Assembly (NCBI GenBank): GCA_035578175.1
Contig: JAQMRL010000003.1
Coordinates: 92,296,469-92,360,468, forward strand
DNA: 64,000 nt
Origin: Catonia carolina
Taxonomy: Eukaryota; Arthropoda; Insecta; Hemiptera; Achilidae
Direction: 5' to 3'
Part shown: piece by piece, positions 23,190 through 34,185 of the stretch
How positions within the stretch are numbered: the stretch's first letter is position 1
Layout of the letters: every line of letters begins with the position of its first letter
Translations under genes and position numbers: made by a program
Notes under the pieces: model-generated
Seen by the model: only the letters and a program-made list of their open reading frames with translations
Databases searched by the model: none
Told to the model about the DNA's origin: nothing

Positions 23190-23973
23190 CAGAATAATTT
23201 TTTAGTCCTGTTACAAAATTGTTAATATCTGATAATGTTTTTTCTAAGAAAGGGAAATTTTGTTTTGTGACACGAAGTTGGTAGCCCTACTCAACTTGTA
23301 TAGATACGGTAATGTGAGTTGATTCTTCTTGAGCTGTGTAAAATTTTGTGCCGTTTTCGGTCTTGTTACGAGCAGAATGTCTTTTACCGTAGAAAAATCG
23401 CTTGTTTAAATCTGGAGGCTGAAGCTCTTAAGCTAATCGTACGCGATACGATACAGTTTCAATTTTTTAGCAGTTTTCTGAATATTTGAATATGACAAAC
23501 CATCTTGCGAGGAAAGTTTTCGTATCCTTTTCCGTGGAAAATTGAGCAATCTTGTTTTCACATTCTTTAAAACGTCATCTGTCAAGGGAGTTGGCCCACC
23601 ATTACGTTTTCTGTCGCTAACATTACCTGTCTCTCAAAATCCGTTTGATAGCTAGAAATTGACGTTTTTTCTGGTGGAGGAACACTAACAAATTTAATTT
23701 GAAATGATTCTTTTACACTCGCGTACGATTTCGTAGTAAAATATTGTTAAAGAATGAAAACCCATTGTTCTAGGGTAGAAGACATTCTGTTCGTAACACG
23801 ACTGGAAACGGCACAAAATTTTACACAGTTCAAGGAAAATCAACTCACACTGCCGTACCGATACCGGTTGAGTAGGGCTACCAACTTCTTGTCGCAAAAC
23901 AAAAAATTTCTCTTTCTTAGAAGAAAATTACCAGACATTAACAATTGGGTAACAGGACTAAAAAATTATTCTG
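23190..23973. mobile_element. 784-bp element with ~200-bp terminal inverted repeats
   Basis: It begins CAGAATAATTTTTTAGTCCT and ends with its exact inverse. TA dinucleotides flank both ends (23188-23189 and 23974-23975), the target duplication of the IS630/Tc1/mariner superfamily. About 200 bp at each end are imperfectly inverted (23190-23400 against 23770-23973). The unique centre, on the minus strand, retains a frame-broken segment reading LTDDVLKNVKTRLL and later FPRKRIRKLS..GLSYSNIQK. This matches the N-terminal helix-turn-helix of insect mariner-like transposases. It is best read as an internally deleted or rearranged derivative of an autonomous element with no catalytic domain left. Confidence 0.75.
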
Positions 23974-24144
23974 TATAATTTTTATAGTTACAACTAGACC
24001 AAGCGAATCATTAAATCGTTAGCAGCTCTGGTTTGTTTTGATGCGTGGGCGATGGAAATTAACAGATATGTAACAATAGTGACCACTCGCTAATATTTAT
24101 TCTAGTCACTCACTTTCTGACGTACAATAATATATCACATATTT

Positions 24145-24331
24145 TTTTCTTTGTTTATTTAACGTCGCATCAACTACAGTGGCCGCTAGCGACGACATTG
24201 GGTTGTAACTGAGAGGAATGAAATGATTTTTTGTAACGTATTAAAATATGCCTTGCCTGATTGGGATTCGAACCCAAGACCGCATGATGAAAGGCAAGCA
24301 CGTTACAAACTACGCCAATGCGGCCGGCATA
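24145..24331 (-). mobile_element. tRNA-derived SINE (family E)
   Basis: The minus strand begins GCCGGCCGCATTGGCGTAGT. It has the B box GGGTTCGAATCCC and continues through CATATTTTAATACGTTAC to the tail GTTGATGCGACGTTAAATAA. The tail is shared with SINE D although the heads differ. A second copy lies at 45146-45294. Confidence 0.8.
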
Positions 24332-24334
24332 TGT

Positions 24335-25384
24335 CTAGAGAGATATAGGCTATATATTTTTTAATTTTGTTTTTATACATATATGTTTTTTAAACGTACT
24401 AACATATTGGCGCAGCAGCTTTTTCAAAATCATTGTAAAATGAGTGTACTTTTAGTTATTTTATGCTTCTTCTGAGGAAATAAATACATCAAATGATTTC
24501 GTTGAACAGCCAAGCTTTCTAAAATTCTACATTTTAGTTTAAATGATGTAAAGTATTATGATAACATACCCGAAATCCAATAAAAACAATACATTTTAAA
24601 ATAATGTCTTAAAAAATTGTAATAATCCAACTTATATATTTTTACTTGACTTGTTTAAAAATGTGAAGTGTTGTGCGTGATAAAACCAAATATTCTTGAT
24701 AAGCATTGCATAAGTAACTTATTGGTTTTGTTGTTTTTCGTGTAATAAATGCTAAGGTATTATAACATACAATTATAATTGTTAAATTGATACACACATT
24801 TTCATTTGTTTCTAGTATTACTAGCAAACTTATTGAAAAAGTAATGATCTGTTAACTTAGAATGCCATTTAGTTCTAAAAACGTTAAAAAGGCGCCCATT
24901 TGACCAATAATACAGCATAAAAAGAACCTAGTTAAATAGTATAGTTCTCCAACTTGTACTTTATATTTAGATGTAGATGAGGCTATATTTTTACGAACTA
25001 AAGACTGCAGATGATGGCGGAGCATAGTGACCTAGAACACAGCACAGAGCCAACTGACTTTCGTTAACCCTGTTCTGTCTTGTCACGTTGTGGTTCCGCT
25101 GTGGAAGACGGGCTAACAAAATGTCAGCTGGAGTTTGGTGGAATAGAGGATGACTTAGCGCAACGGTAACCTCACACCCGACCGTGGGGGTTATTGGCTA
25201 GATCTGATCTGAAGTCTCTAATTTGTTGAGGTATAAATACATGACTTTTGGGTTGTTTAACGTACAACTTTATGAGTAGCCTATGGTGAGACTTAATCTT
25301 TAGCAGTAAACGAATCAACAATTGAATTTTATGTATTTATAGACTTATGTAGATAAAAGTGATTGTACTGTTTACCAACTGATG
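24335..25384. other. Intergenic DNA with an unexplained GC-rich patch
   Basis: Mostly AT-rich. The part 24985-25210 is clearly GC-richer, contains CACACCCGACCGTGGGGGTT, and has no long frame. Nothing recognisable. Confidence 0.5.
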
Positions 25385-25640
25385 TACGGAGATAAAGGTA
25401 CCGTGGTTCAAAACCTAATAAAAGTATCTATTTACCTCTATACGGATTTGAATACCAGATATTGGTTAGTGGTGTTCTTTTATGATTGTGTTTCAGTTGA
25501 CCATACTATCTCAGAAACGATCGGCCTGAGTCTGTACAAGACTACACCTCATTTTCGCGTCATACATAAATCATCCTCATATCGTTGGGTCATGGGTTTG
25601 TTTATTGTTCAAAATTAAAAAGATTTCAACGTGCCTACAT
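25385..25640 (+). mobile_element. tRNA-derived SINE family C, copy (5' shortened)
   Basis: It matches the family from the B-box region (GGTTCAAAACCTAATAAAAG) through TCGGCCTGAGTCTGTACAAG to TTTCAACGTGCCTACATTAG. It is diverged, so old. Confidence 0.65.
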
Positions 25641-25707
25641 TAGGGTTAAAAAAGTGACTGAAAAATAATTAAACTTCGCTTATAGTAATTATAAACATGC
25701 TAATAAT

Positions 25708-26075
25708 AAGCAGGTAAAGTCTTAAATTATTTTAACTCGATCTGCTATTTCTAGGGCTAGAAAAAATAATTTTTTTCTTATCACATGGTCAGCCAATTAA
25801 TGATTGAAACATTTAAGAACAGAAGAAGAAGAGGTGTAAAAGACATTAGTCATAGTTACCTCCTCTGAGAGTAATAAATTTCATTATACAGCCAGACCCT
25901 TTGATGATGTGAAGCTGTCATTTGCAGGGTGGAAAGTAGATGCTTTTCAGAGTGCCTGAGATTTTGATAAGCAAATTTTTCCATTTAGTGAGGAAGGCGA
26001 TTGTAAACCACCAACCACCTCACTTTTCGTAGTTAAGTCTCCAGAGGTTGAAATCAGCCTTTCAGCTAATACATT
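25708..26075 (+). mobile_element. SINE-like retroposon family A, copy 5 (diverged)
   Basis: It carries ACATTTAAGAACAGAAGAAG, which copy 8 shares and copies 2, 4 and 6 lack, so two subfamilies may exist. The (CAA)n tail is lost and I see no clear target duplication. Confidence 0.75.
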
Positions 26076-26575
26076 TCAGAAATGCGCCAACATTCACATT
26101 ACACGCTAATGTCATGTATTAAACATTATCTAAGGAAAATAAAGCTGATTTTAAAAAAAAACCATGAACGGTTTAAAAAATTTAGTCATAAAGTTTCAGA
26201 AAACTATTTTGTATCATTAGCAATAGTATAATTTTAGAGGTTCATTCCGCTCATCGCAAACACACAATAAAATGAATGTAATGATTAAAAGCTAGGGGAT
26301 TGTGATATGTACAGAAAATATTTCCTAGTTTTTGAATAAACAATTGACATTAAAGTTAATTCATAATTAACAACGTCATTATTTTCACCATTTTTGTATT
26401 TTAAATCATTTTCACTTTAAATAATGAGCGACTGCTCATTATCAAAAATTTGTTTACTTTGTTTTGTTTACAGTGAATTTTTATCTGTGTTATTTATTTA
26501 AAATTGAAACAATCAACAAAATTGACCACATTTAAATATTGTGTTGTCATTTTATTTCAAATCGAATCAATAAAA
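26076..26575. other. AT-rich intergenic DNA, no gene seen
   Basis: No feature could be supported. Confidence 0.6.
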
Positions 26576-26577
26576 TA

Positions 26578-27924
26578 CAGGGTGATTATAAATGAAATAT
26601 ACACTTCGACAGCTTCTTAAACATTAAACTGGTGTATTTGAATATAGTGAATGATATAGGTTTGTAGGGAATTTATTAAAGTTTATGTTGGTACAACTGT
26701 TCCTAGCATTTTGTTGTTGGCTGCTGTTGAAACGACCAGTCTAGTAAAATGGCCGCTACTCAAGTGAATAAAGCTTATTGTGTTCTTGAATTAGCCAAAA
26801 GAACTCGGTTACGGTTGTGCAACGTCATTTTAGAACAAGATACAGTAAACCACCACCAATCAGGCAATCAATCTACGACTGGTATAAAAATTTTGAAAAC
26901 AGTGAATGTCTGTGAAAAAGGAAGAGTACTGGAAGACCTTCTGTTACAGAAGAATAAATAATTGATAGTGTTCGTGATGTTTATGTACGAAGTTCAGGAA
27001 AATCAACTAGATCAGCAAGTTTAGAATTACAAATTCCTCAACCGACTGTGTGGAAAATTCTGCGGAAACGTTTTAAAATGACACCTTATAAATTGTAGTT
27101 AGTACATAGTTTAAATACCAGTGATAAAGTCGTACGTAAACATTTTTGTCTGGAGATGCAACATTGTGTTGAAAATGATGACGCATTCCTTAATCGCCTA
27201 ATTTTCAGTGATGAATGTAATTTTTACATTAGTGGAAAAGTTAATAGACATAATGTTAGAATATGGGGCACAGAAAACCCAAAAATAACTTTACAGCATA
27301 CACGCGATCCCCTAAAGTAAACGTCTTTTGCGCATTATCTCGTGAAAAGGTTTACGGGCCGTTCTTGCACGAAGAGTCAGTAACCTGAGTAATTTATCTG
27401 GACATGTTAAACGAATAGTTAATGCCTCAACTCCAGGAAGATAGTGATAACTTCATTTTTGTACAAGATGGAGCTCCGCCTCACTGGCACCTACAGGTCA
27501 GAAATTATCTTGATGAATGTCTTCCTAGACGACGGATCGGCTGTGCAAGTGAGGAAAACATTGTGTTTACGCCGTGACCACCTCGTAGTTCAGACTTAAC
27601 GCCCTGCGACTTTTTCTTATGTGGTTACGTAAAAGACAAAGTTTTTGTACCACCGCTTCCTATAGATATCAATGATCTAAAACAACGTATCGCAAATGCT
27701 CTTGCCACAGTTGACCGTCATATATGCTTAATCGTGTGTGGGAAGAATCGACTACCGTGTTGATATCTATCGTGTTACAAATGGTGCACACATTGAACAT
27801 CTGTAAATATTTTCAAAAACTTAATGAATTCTTCTACATAACCATGTAAGTAATTACCTTAAATTTTCAAAAATAAATTTTCTATAATATACCGAAACTG
27901 TCTATTTCATTTATAATCACCCTG
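26578..27924 (+). mobile_element. Mariner-like DNA transposon, complete ends, 1347 bp
   Basis: It begins CAGGGTGATTATAAATGAAA and ends with the exact inverse (22 bp perfect). TA is duplicated on both sides (26576-26577 and 27925-27926). A broken transposase gene spans 26749-27806. Length, terminal repeats and TA duplication fit the IS630/Tc1/mariner superfamily. Both ends are intact, so it could in principle be moved in trans, but its own gene is dead. Confidence 0.92.
26749..27806 (+). pseudogene. Mariner-like transposase, multiply broken
   Basis: An ATG at 26749 opens MAATQVNKAYCVLELAK, a typical N-terminal helix-turn-helix start of a widespread insect transposase family. In shifting frames follow PSVTEE, ELQIPQPTVWKILRKR, LNRLIFSDECNFY (first catalytic D), FVQDGAPPHW (second D) and SSDLTPCDFFLCGY (third D). 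The end is VTNGAHIEHL and TAA at 27804-27806. There are at least two frameshifts and several stops, including a TGA for an expected Trp before PPRSSDLTPCD. Between the second and third catalytic Asp I count 46 residues, longer than the 41 I expect for this family, through extra residues around IGCASEENIVF. The enzyme would excise and reinsert the element at TA sites; this copy is inactive. Confidence 0.88.
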
Positions 27925-27926
27925 TA

Positions 27927-28371
27927 CTATATAAAGTAAATATATTTGTTGATAATAAAATTATTTTAGCAATTCAAATTTAAATATCTATAGATATGGT
28001 GCGATAAATCTATTTAATCTGTTACATTTTCTGCAAAATCTATTTTTTTAATTTTAAGCTATCCGCATTTATTTGCGATATTGATTATAAACCACTAAAA
28101 AATGAATTTTATCATATTATAATTATTATGAAAATAATTAAAACTAGACTATTTAATGTTAATTAAGGGGGAAATAAAATGTTGTACCTAAAGTGAGTAA
28201 GGAAGTGAAAAGAGCCAACTAGTAGAACAACTCCAATCCTTATGAAAGCAATTTTAATCCATGAACTGTTAATCTAATGGATAATACTAAAGAAAGATAT
28301 TGTTGAACGTTTTGATATAAGTATAATATTATTATCACCTTCATCACTATTATCACCTTTCACTTTCACTT
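27927..28371. other. AT-rich intergenic DNA, no gene seen
   Basis: No feature could be supported. Confidence 0.6.
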
Positions 28372-28625
28372 CAGAACTTCAGATACTTTGTTCACAAACA
28401 GACCAATCGCTAAAAATATGTATTTTGGGTTTCAGGGATCCTGAAAACGTGTATTTCCGATGAAACTCGATTTCGAAGAATCGACATGAATACAATAATT
28501 TCCTTCCTTTTATATCCATGTATATAGATTTCGATTTTTCTAAATCGAATTACATCAGGAATACAAGTTTTCAAAATATATATATACATTACGTGTATAG
28601 TCATACAAGGCAAGCGTAAGTAAAA
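28372..28625 (+). repeat. Dispersed repeat family B, copy 4 (5' truncated)
   Basis: It starts at the TTTGTTCACAAACAGACCAA block and runs to GGCAAGCGTAAGTAAAAA. Only the 3' half of the family is present, which fits 5' truncation during retroposition. Confidence 0.65.
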
Positions 28626-28639
28626 ATTAGTTCTGCCCC

Positions 28640-29229
28640 AATCATTTTTGTTTTCTGGAACCGTCAGTTACCAAGTTCCTTCAAGATTTATTCCTTTTAG
28701 TTGTGAGTTACAATGTTCCATTGTGGCAGTATACTCTTGGCAATTTTAGGATCGACCAAAATCTGTGTACAAACATTGAAAAGGAAAAATGTTCTTCAAT
28801 ATTTCTTATCCGGATAATCTTATCATCAGAAAGATCGACTCGAACAAAGTTCGTTAATATTTACTAAAAGGGACAAATGTTGAAAAAGGTGGATTCTGTA
28901 TATAGAGTGAGAACAATACGGCGAGAACAAATTACTTTAAATTTGAAACGCAGAGTTGACTTTGATGACAATAAATTGACTTTAATTGTGATCTCACATT
29001 CAAATATGAAATTTAATTTCAAGAGAATAATAAAAAACAGAAAATGTTTAACATGGGTAAAAACAAATTAAACAAGTATTTAGTTATAAGTAGAATTTTT
29101 TAAATTTATTACAGTTTTGGATAGTAGAATTTTTTTCTTTTATATGAAATTTTCAACAATACACTAACACAAAATGAATTATAAATTATAAAAAAATAAC
29201 ATGAAAAATACTCAGAGATACCCAGTGGT
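28640..29229. other. Intergenic DNA, no gene seen
   Basis: The open frame at 28877-29071 (64 codons) is basic but unrecognised and probably chance. Confidence 0.5.
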
Positions 29230-29510
29230 GTTTAGTTAAATTGAGTGCGAGATAATCTAGTTACTAGCTAAGTTCATTTATTGTCATTAATTTATTATAA
29301 TTAGTTGATTATTTTATTAATTGAGTCTAGTAATTGTAATTTATTAGCAAATTTTAGTAAAATAATTTTTGTAATTTATAATTTGTAATAATACTATTGT
29401 TTGTACTTCTAATGATAGTTTGTTAATTATTTATTTTACTCTAATCCGGGAACGGACCTTAGAAATAAGTGATACCGTATTTTTGGAGAAATAATTTTAA
29501 GTTTCGTATT
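29230..29510 (+). repeat. Dispersed AT-rich repeat, possibly LTR-derived
   Basis: TTAGTTAAATTGAGTGCGAG and AATAATCTAGTTACT-type words, followed by a long AT-rich run and a late CCGGGAACGGACCTTAGAAA, match 63540-63880 in order and spacing. No tRNA head, poly-A tail or inverted ends were seen. A solo LTR is one possibility. Confidence 0.5.
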
Positions 29511-30720
29511 TTTAAAAACATTGCTTTCTTATGAATTATCTTACAGTAATGGTAGAAGCGATGCATTTTTCTGACCGTTCGATAATAATTTTAACGGAAA
29601 TTCAAGAATATTGACTGACCAATGTGTTTTCAAGTATTTTCCGCTCTTTAGTTATAACGGAATAAAAGTTAGCGTCGTTGCAAAGCAGAGATGGATAATG
29701 TTAAACAAGAATATGCCAAAATTAAACCTTTGTAGGCTTAATTTAGGATTAAGGCTGATGTAAACCTTAGAAAGGCCTACATTTAAATTAAAACAGGGTA
29801 GTAGAAATAGACCATTCAGTACGGTCGGGGTTTTCCTTTTTAATTATTTCTTTTTTTTATTATTATATTAATCCCGTATTTTCTTTTATTTTTAATTATC
29901 CGAAATGTTATTTGTGCTTTTCTATTTTATTTTATAATTAACTCAATTTAATCAATGTAATGCCACCAGCGGCTTTACTCTAATCTTGCTTGTACTTCTC
30001 TGAATCTTTTAAATAAGGCTTATTGCTTATTTGTCCTTGTTGGAATTTCTAATTCCACTCGAGAATATAGTCTCACCTTTTCTCTGTTTTTTCTCTACCA
30101 TTACACCCTTTTGTTGTAAATTTTTTACTCTAGAATCCACTCTTAAATCTGTATCTGCATGAGAAAAAAGAAATAACACGGATAGTAATTTACAAGGTAG
30201 ATAACGCACTCCGCAATGTACTAATAAAAATTCTCTCGTATTTTTTTATAAACAAAACTGTACTAACCTCTATCCCAAGGCATTTGAATAACAAATATGC
30301 TTGCTTAAAATCCATGCACTGAGAGATAAAAGAAAGAATAAAAAGGAAGAACAGCTACAAACAAAATGAGTTGAAGTAAAAGATAACTAGCTTTGGTAGG
30401 TATATGGTGTAACGAAGACTTTGTAAGTACTTCATGTACTGTATTATACCTTTAACTTTTAAACAAACTTATTGTACTTTTAAACTTTAATTATTAAAAG
30501 TAATAATCATATTAAAAACTTTTGAACGTTTAAAATTATAATATTTATTATAACCTTTTATTATTAAAAGTTTCAAACAGATTTATTCTGAAAGTTACGT
30601 TTTATTATAATAAATATTAATTTTTAAATGTCATTTAATGGTATAAAAACTAACTAAAATTTTGAAGACATTTTTTTCATTCTACCATATTTTATAAAAA
30701 TGTACATTTCACTTTTTATT
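29511..30720. other. AT-rich intergenic DNA, no gene seen
   Basis: Several direct and inverted runs of TATTATTAAAAGT near 30470-30560 make a local low-complexity cluster. No gene. Confidence 0.55.
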
Positions 30721-30866
30721 CATGGTTGGCCTGGGTCTGTACAAGACTACACATCATTTAAATGTCATACACATCATCCTCATCTCATTGAGTCATATGG
30801 TTGCTTATCGTTCTGGATAGAACAGATTGCAACGCACTCATATTAGGAGGGGAAAAGTATTACGCG
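30721..30866 (+). mobile_element. tRNA-derived SINE family C, 5'-truncated copy
   Basis: It starts inside the family at GTTGGCCTGGGTCTGTACAA and ends CAACGCACTCATATTAGGAG. It is immediately followed by a full copy in the same orientation. Confidence 0.75.
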
Positions 30867-30868
30867 TA

Positions 30869-31192
30869 CCCGCCGGATTGGTCTAGAGATAAAGTCGTCG
30901 CCACGAGTCAGCTGTTTCAAAGCTGATTTCCGGAGACAAGGGTTTCTGGTTCAAATCCTAGTAAAGGTAGTTACTTTCATATGGACTGAACACTAGACAA
31001 TGGTTACTGGTGTACTTTGATGGTTGGGTTTTAATTAACCATACTCTCTCAGGAATGGTGGGCCTGGGTCCGTATATGACTACACCTCACTTACACGATA
31101 TACACATCATCCTCATCTCATTGGGTCAGGGGTTGCTCATTGGTCTGAATTGAACAGATTGCAACGTACGCACATTAGGGATAGAGAAGAAA
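30869..31192 (+). mobile_element. tRNA-derived SINE family C, best full copy
   Basis: The head GCCGGATTGGTCTAGAGATA has an A-box-like region. GGTTCAAATCC serves as B box about 60 nt downstream. The body includes GGTTACTGGTGTACTTTGAT and GTGGGCCTGGGTCCGTATAT, ending GCAACGTACGCACATTAGGG. Extra residues between head and B box compared with a tRNA make this a SINE, not a functional tRNA gene. Confidence 0.8.
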
Positions 31193-31236
31193 GTATTAGG
31201 AGTAAAGCATCAGTACGTTTCTTTCCATTTATTATT

Positions 31237-32159
31237 CGAGGGCCGTTCAAATGAGAAACTGTAGAGAAAAATCGGCTAAATTTATGGCATGGCAATGAAA
31301 CTTTTCAGGGTCAAATTGACAACTTTGAAAACACTATTAAATAGCTGGTCGATTAAAATTATTATAAACATAACTTCTTTAGTAAATTTCAAAATCTAAG
31401 CTCTGGTTGAAACATGTAAGTCAAAATATCAACGTTCGTGATAAGATTTTAGGTATTCGAACGTGTAAAAAGTGCAGAAATTTTTTAAAGAATACTGAAA
31501 AAGTATGGATAAAAGTGTTTAAATTGCAGTAACGTGTATAAGTGTGAAACATCCACCAAAAAATAAATATATCAAAACTTGCACGTCAGTGGGTAAGTGA
31601 TTTTGACGGTCTATTGGAACTCACAAGACCCAATTTTTGTGATTATTTAGAATGAAACCGTTTCTTAAACTACGATTACTATTCCACCAAGCTGTAACAA
31701 AACGTGAGATCCTCGATAAGACAAAAACGTGAAAACGCTCTGTCAAATGATTTGATTCAATTGCATGATAATGCGCGCCCTCACAACGCTCAGAAAACGA
31801 GCAAAACGCTCGAGAAGCTGAGTTATGAGGTGCCACCACATCCTTTTTACAGCCCAGACCTCTCTGTATCCGAATTTTGTTTGTTTTGCCGGCACAAAGA
31901 CTTCATAATAATTATTTATTTTAAGACTTTAAAAGATGTTTCATGTCAACGAAGACGACAAGAAGGTTGTAGTCTACCAGAAAGATTCGAACAGCAAGGT
32001 TAAAGCTTCTACGTAACGGGAATAAGAAATCTCACAGAACGTTAGGACAAGTGTCTAAACGTTGCTAGCGACTATGTTAAAAAGCAGAGTAAGTTTCATT
32101 GTTTTTGAAGATATTATTTTTCTGCATCACTTGTCTAATAAATTATTGAACGTCCTTCG
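31237..32159 (+). pseudogene. Decayed mariner element and transposase remnant
   Basis: The ends CGAGGGCCGTTCAAAT and (inverted) CGAAGGACGTTCAATA form imperfect terminal repeats about 920 bp apart. At 31755-31905 the frame reads LHDNARPHNAQKT and YSPDLSVSEFCLF. These are the second catalytic Asp and the third catalytic position of mariner transposases; here the third position is Glu instead of the usual Asp. The N-terminal half is frame-broken and partly unrecognisable, and the ~920-bp total is short for mariner (~1.3 kb). The TA duplication is not conserved. It is inactive and older than the 26578 element. Confidence 0.78.
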
Positions 32160-33775
32160 TTTGTAACAAAAAGTTTGAATTAAGTTTATGATACTGATTA
32201 CAAACACTACTACTTAAATTTCGAATGAAATATTTCTGAACGATTTTGGATTTGTACACCGCAAACCACATTGGGGCATAGGCAGCTTAGCATCACTTAA
32301 GGAAAAACATGACTTAAAAACCTGGACATATTAAATTTTATAATTCATTGGTTTTAAATCAATAATTTTTTCCTCGTGAGTAGTGAATCATACTGTAAGA
32401 AACTATAAAATGATAAATAATTTTTTTTTTCATAAAACTTGACTCTTTGCTTGGATTCCAACTTTTACAAAATCCTCTACAATCAAATACTATTTTTAAT
32501 TATTGAATGGTTGTTTAAGTGTAGTTTACTATGATACAGGTTTCAAAGAGTATTCTTTACTTATGATAGGGTTCGTAACAAAAGAGAAAAATGTCATTGA
32601 CTGTTTTAGAGTTAAATCTTAGAAATCCGTTCCAAATATATTTCCATCTTAGAAGTGAGAAGAGAAAAATAGCGTAAATCTCTATTTCCAGTTAGTCTCA
32701 GCGCCGTTGTCAATAGATAATAATAAAAATATATCCCCTTTTCATGAATTTTTTCCTTTATAATCACCCTTTCTAAACCTTGTTCCCCCAATATGTTCTA
32801 CTCTTTTTATCCTATCGTGTTGCAATTTTCTTAAAAACATCCCTATTCATGAAAAAAATAATTTTCCTAGTTGATCCTTCTATGAAATATTCATTTCTTC
32901 GTTCTCCCTTCTTTCTAAAACTTTTCAACCATATCTCAAATTTATATTTAGTTTTTACGTGTAGTATACTTTTCATGCTATTTTATTCATTCCTAAGAAA
33001 CTATAAAACAAAATATTTGATAGTAAAAATGTATGAGCAAATATAATGTATGTTTACCATTACAAATATTTCAGTCAATTTATTTTCAAATTAAATTTGT
33101 AGGCTATACTTCATTTTCCTGAATTAATATTATATATATTTTACCACATGTATGAATAGAAATCAGCGTGTGGAAGCGTACATATAATATGAGTTGCGTG
33201 TCAACTAATATCTGCAAAGATTTTGTGGTTCTAAAGGCGGGAGATATTTATTGAAATGCTTACAATATAATGTGAAAATTTTCACTTGACAGATCAAAGG
33301 CTGTTACCAGTTATTGTATTTCCATTAGTTGCTCGGTATTTCATCAAATATGTATTTTAATAGAAGATAAATTGTGATTAAATATTAAGTACCGCCTCAG
33401 TCGGCAGGTTAGGTAACTCAATACAAATTTAATTTTCGTCTAGAAAGGGTTGTAAATTGGTAAACATTCCACGCAACAAAAGCAATAATAATTTATCATT
33501 TTACTTACATTTTGATTTCATTAAGTGAATTTTTTTCAATGTTTTGTAGGTAGTACTTGAAAATTGTTTGCTTAATTTTTGGTAAATGCCAAAGGTTTTC
33601 ATACCCAGTCACCTTTTGTGATACAACTTTTCCGACAACTTTACACGGTTATAAATTTTACCTCTTTTACTTCAAAATTTCATTAAATTTATAGAAGAAT
33701 GTAGCTAAATAAGAGATAAAATGATCGTAGATTCAAAGTACTATGTGTGATAATTTATAAACAGTAGGTAAATAA
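32160..33775. other. AT-rich intergenic DNA, no gene seen
   Basis: An 88-codon frame at 32780-33046 is hydrophobic (Phe/Leu/Ser rich). This is what T-rich DNA encodes by chance, so I do not call it a gene. Confidence 0.55.
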
Positions 33776-33781
33776 CGAATC

Positions 33782-34182
33782 TGCCCATAACAGAAACATG
33801 GAGTGTCAAATAGTTTACACTCAATCTGTTCATTGCAGGGCTAATATAAATAGTTCTATTTTTTTATCACCTGGTCAGCTAATTAAATGACTGAATCATT
33901 TAAGAACAGAAGAGATATAGGTGTAAAAGACAATAGTCAGAGTTATCTCCTCTGAAAGTAATTAATTTCATTATACAACCAGACCCTATGGTAAATGAAG
34001 TGAAGTTGTCATTTGCAGAGTGGAAAATATGTGCTTTTCAGAGGGCCCGGCATGCTGATAAGCGTACTTTTCCACTCAGTGAGCAAAGCAATTGTAAACC
34101 ACCTCACTCCTCGTTTTACTTAATTAAAACCTCTACAGGTTCAAACCAGCCTTTGGGCTGATGACCTCAACAACAACAACAA
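33782..34182 (+). mobile_element. SINE-like retroposon family A, copy 6 (full length)
   Basis: It has the longest (CAA)n tail in the window (five units) and a well-kept GAGTGGAAAA / TTTTCCACTC inverted pair. The flanks AAATAACGAAT and AAATAAACAAAAT suggest a decayed target duplication. Confidence 0.85.
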
Positions 34183-34185
34183 ATA

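Noticed and set aside
24145..24331. A tRNA gene, because of a perfect B box
   Set aside because: No closing acceptor or anticodon stem, and a long SINE tail follows.
32780..33046. 88-codon hydrophobic frame resembling a membrane protein
   Set aside because: T-rich DNA yields Phe/Leu/Ser-rich frames automatically, and there is no conserved motif or context.
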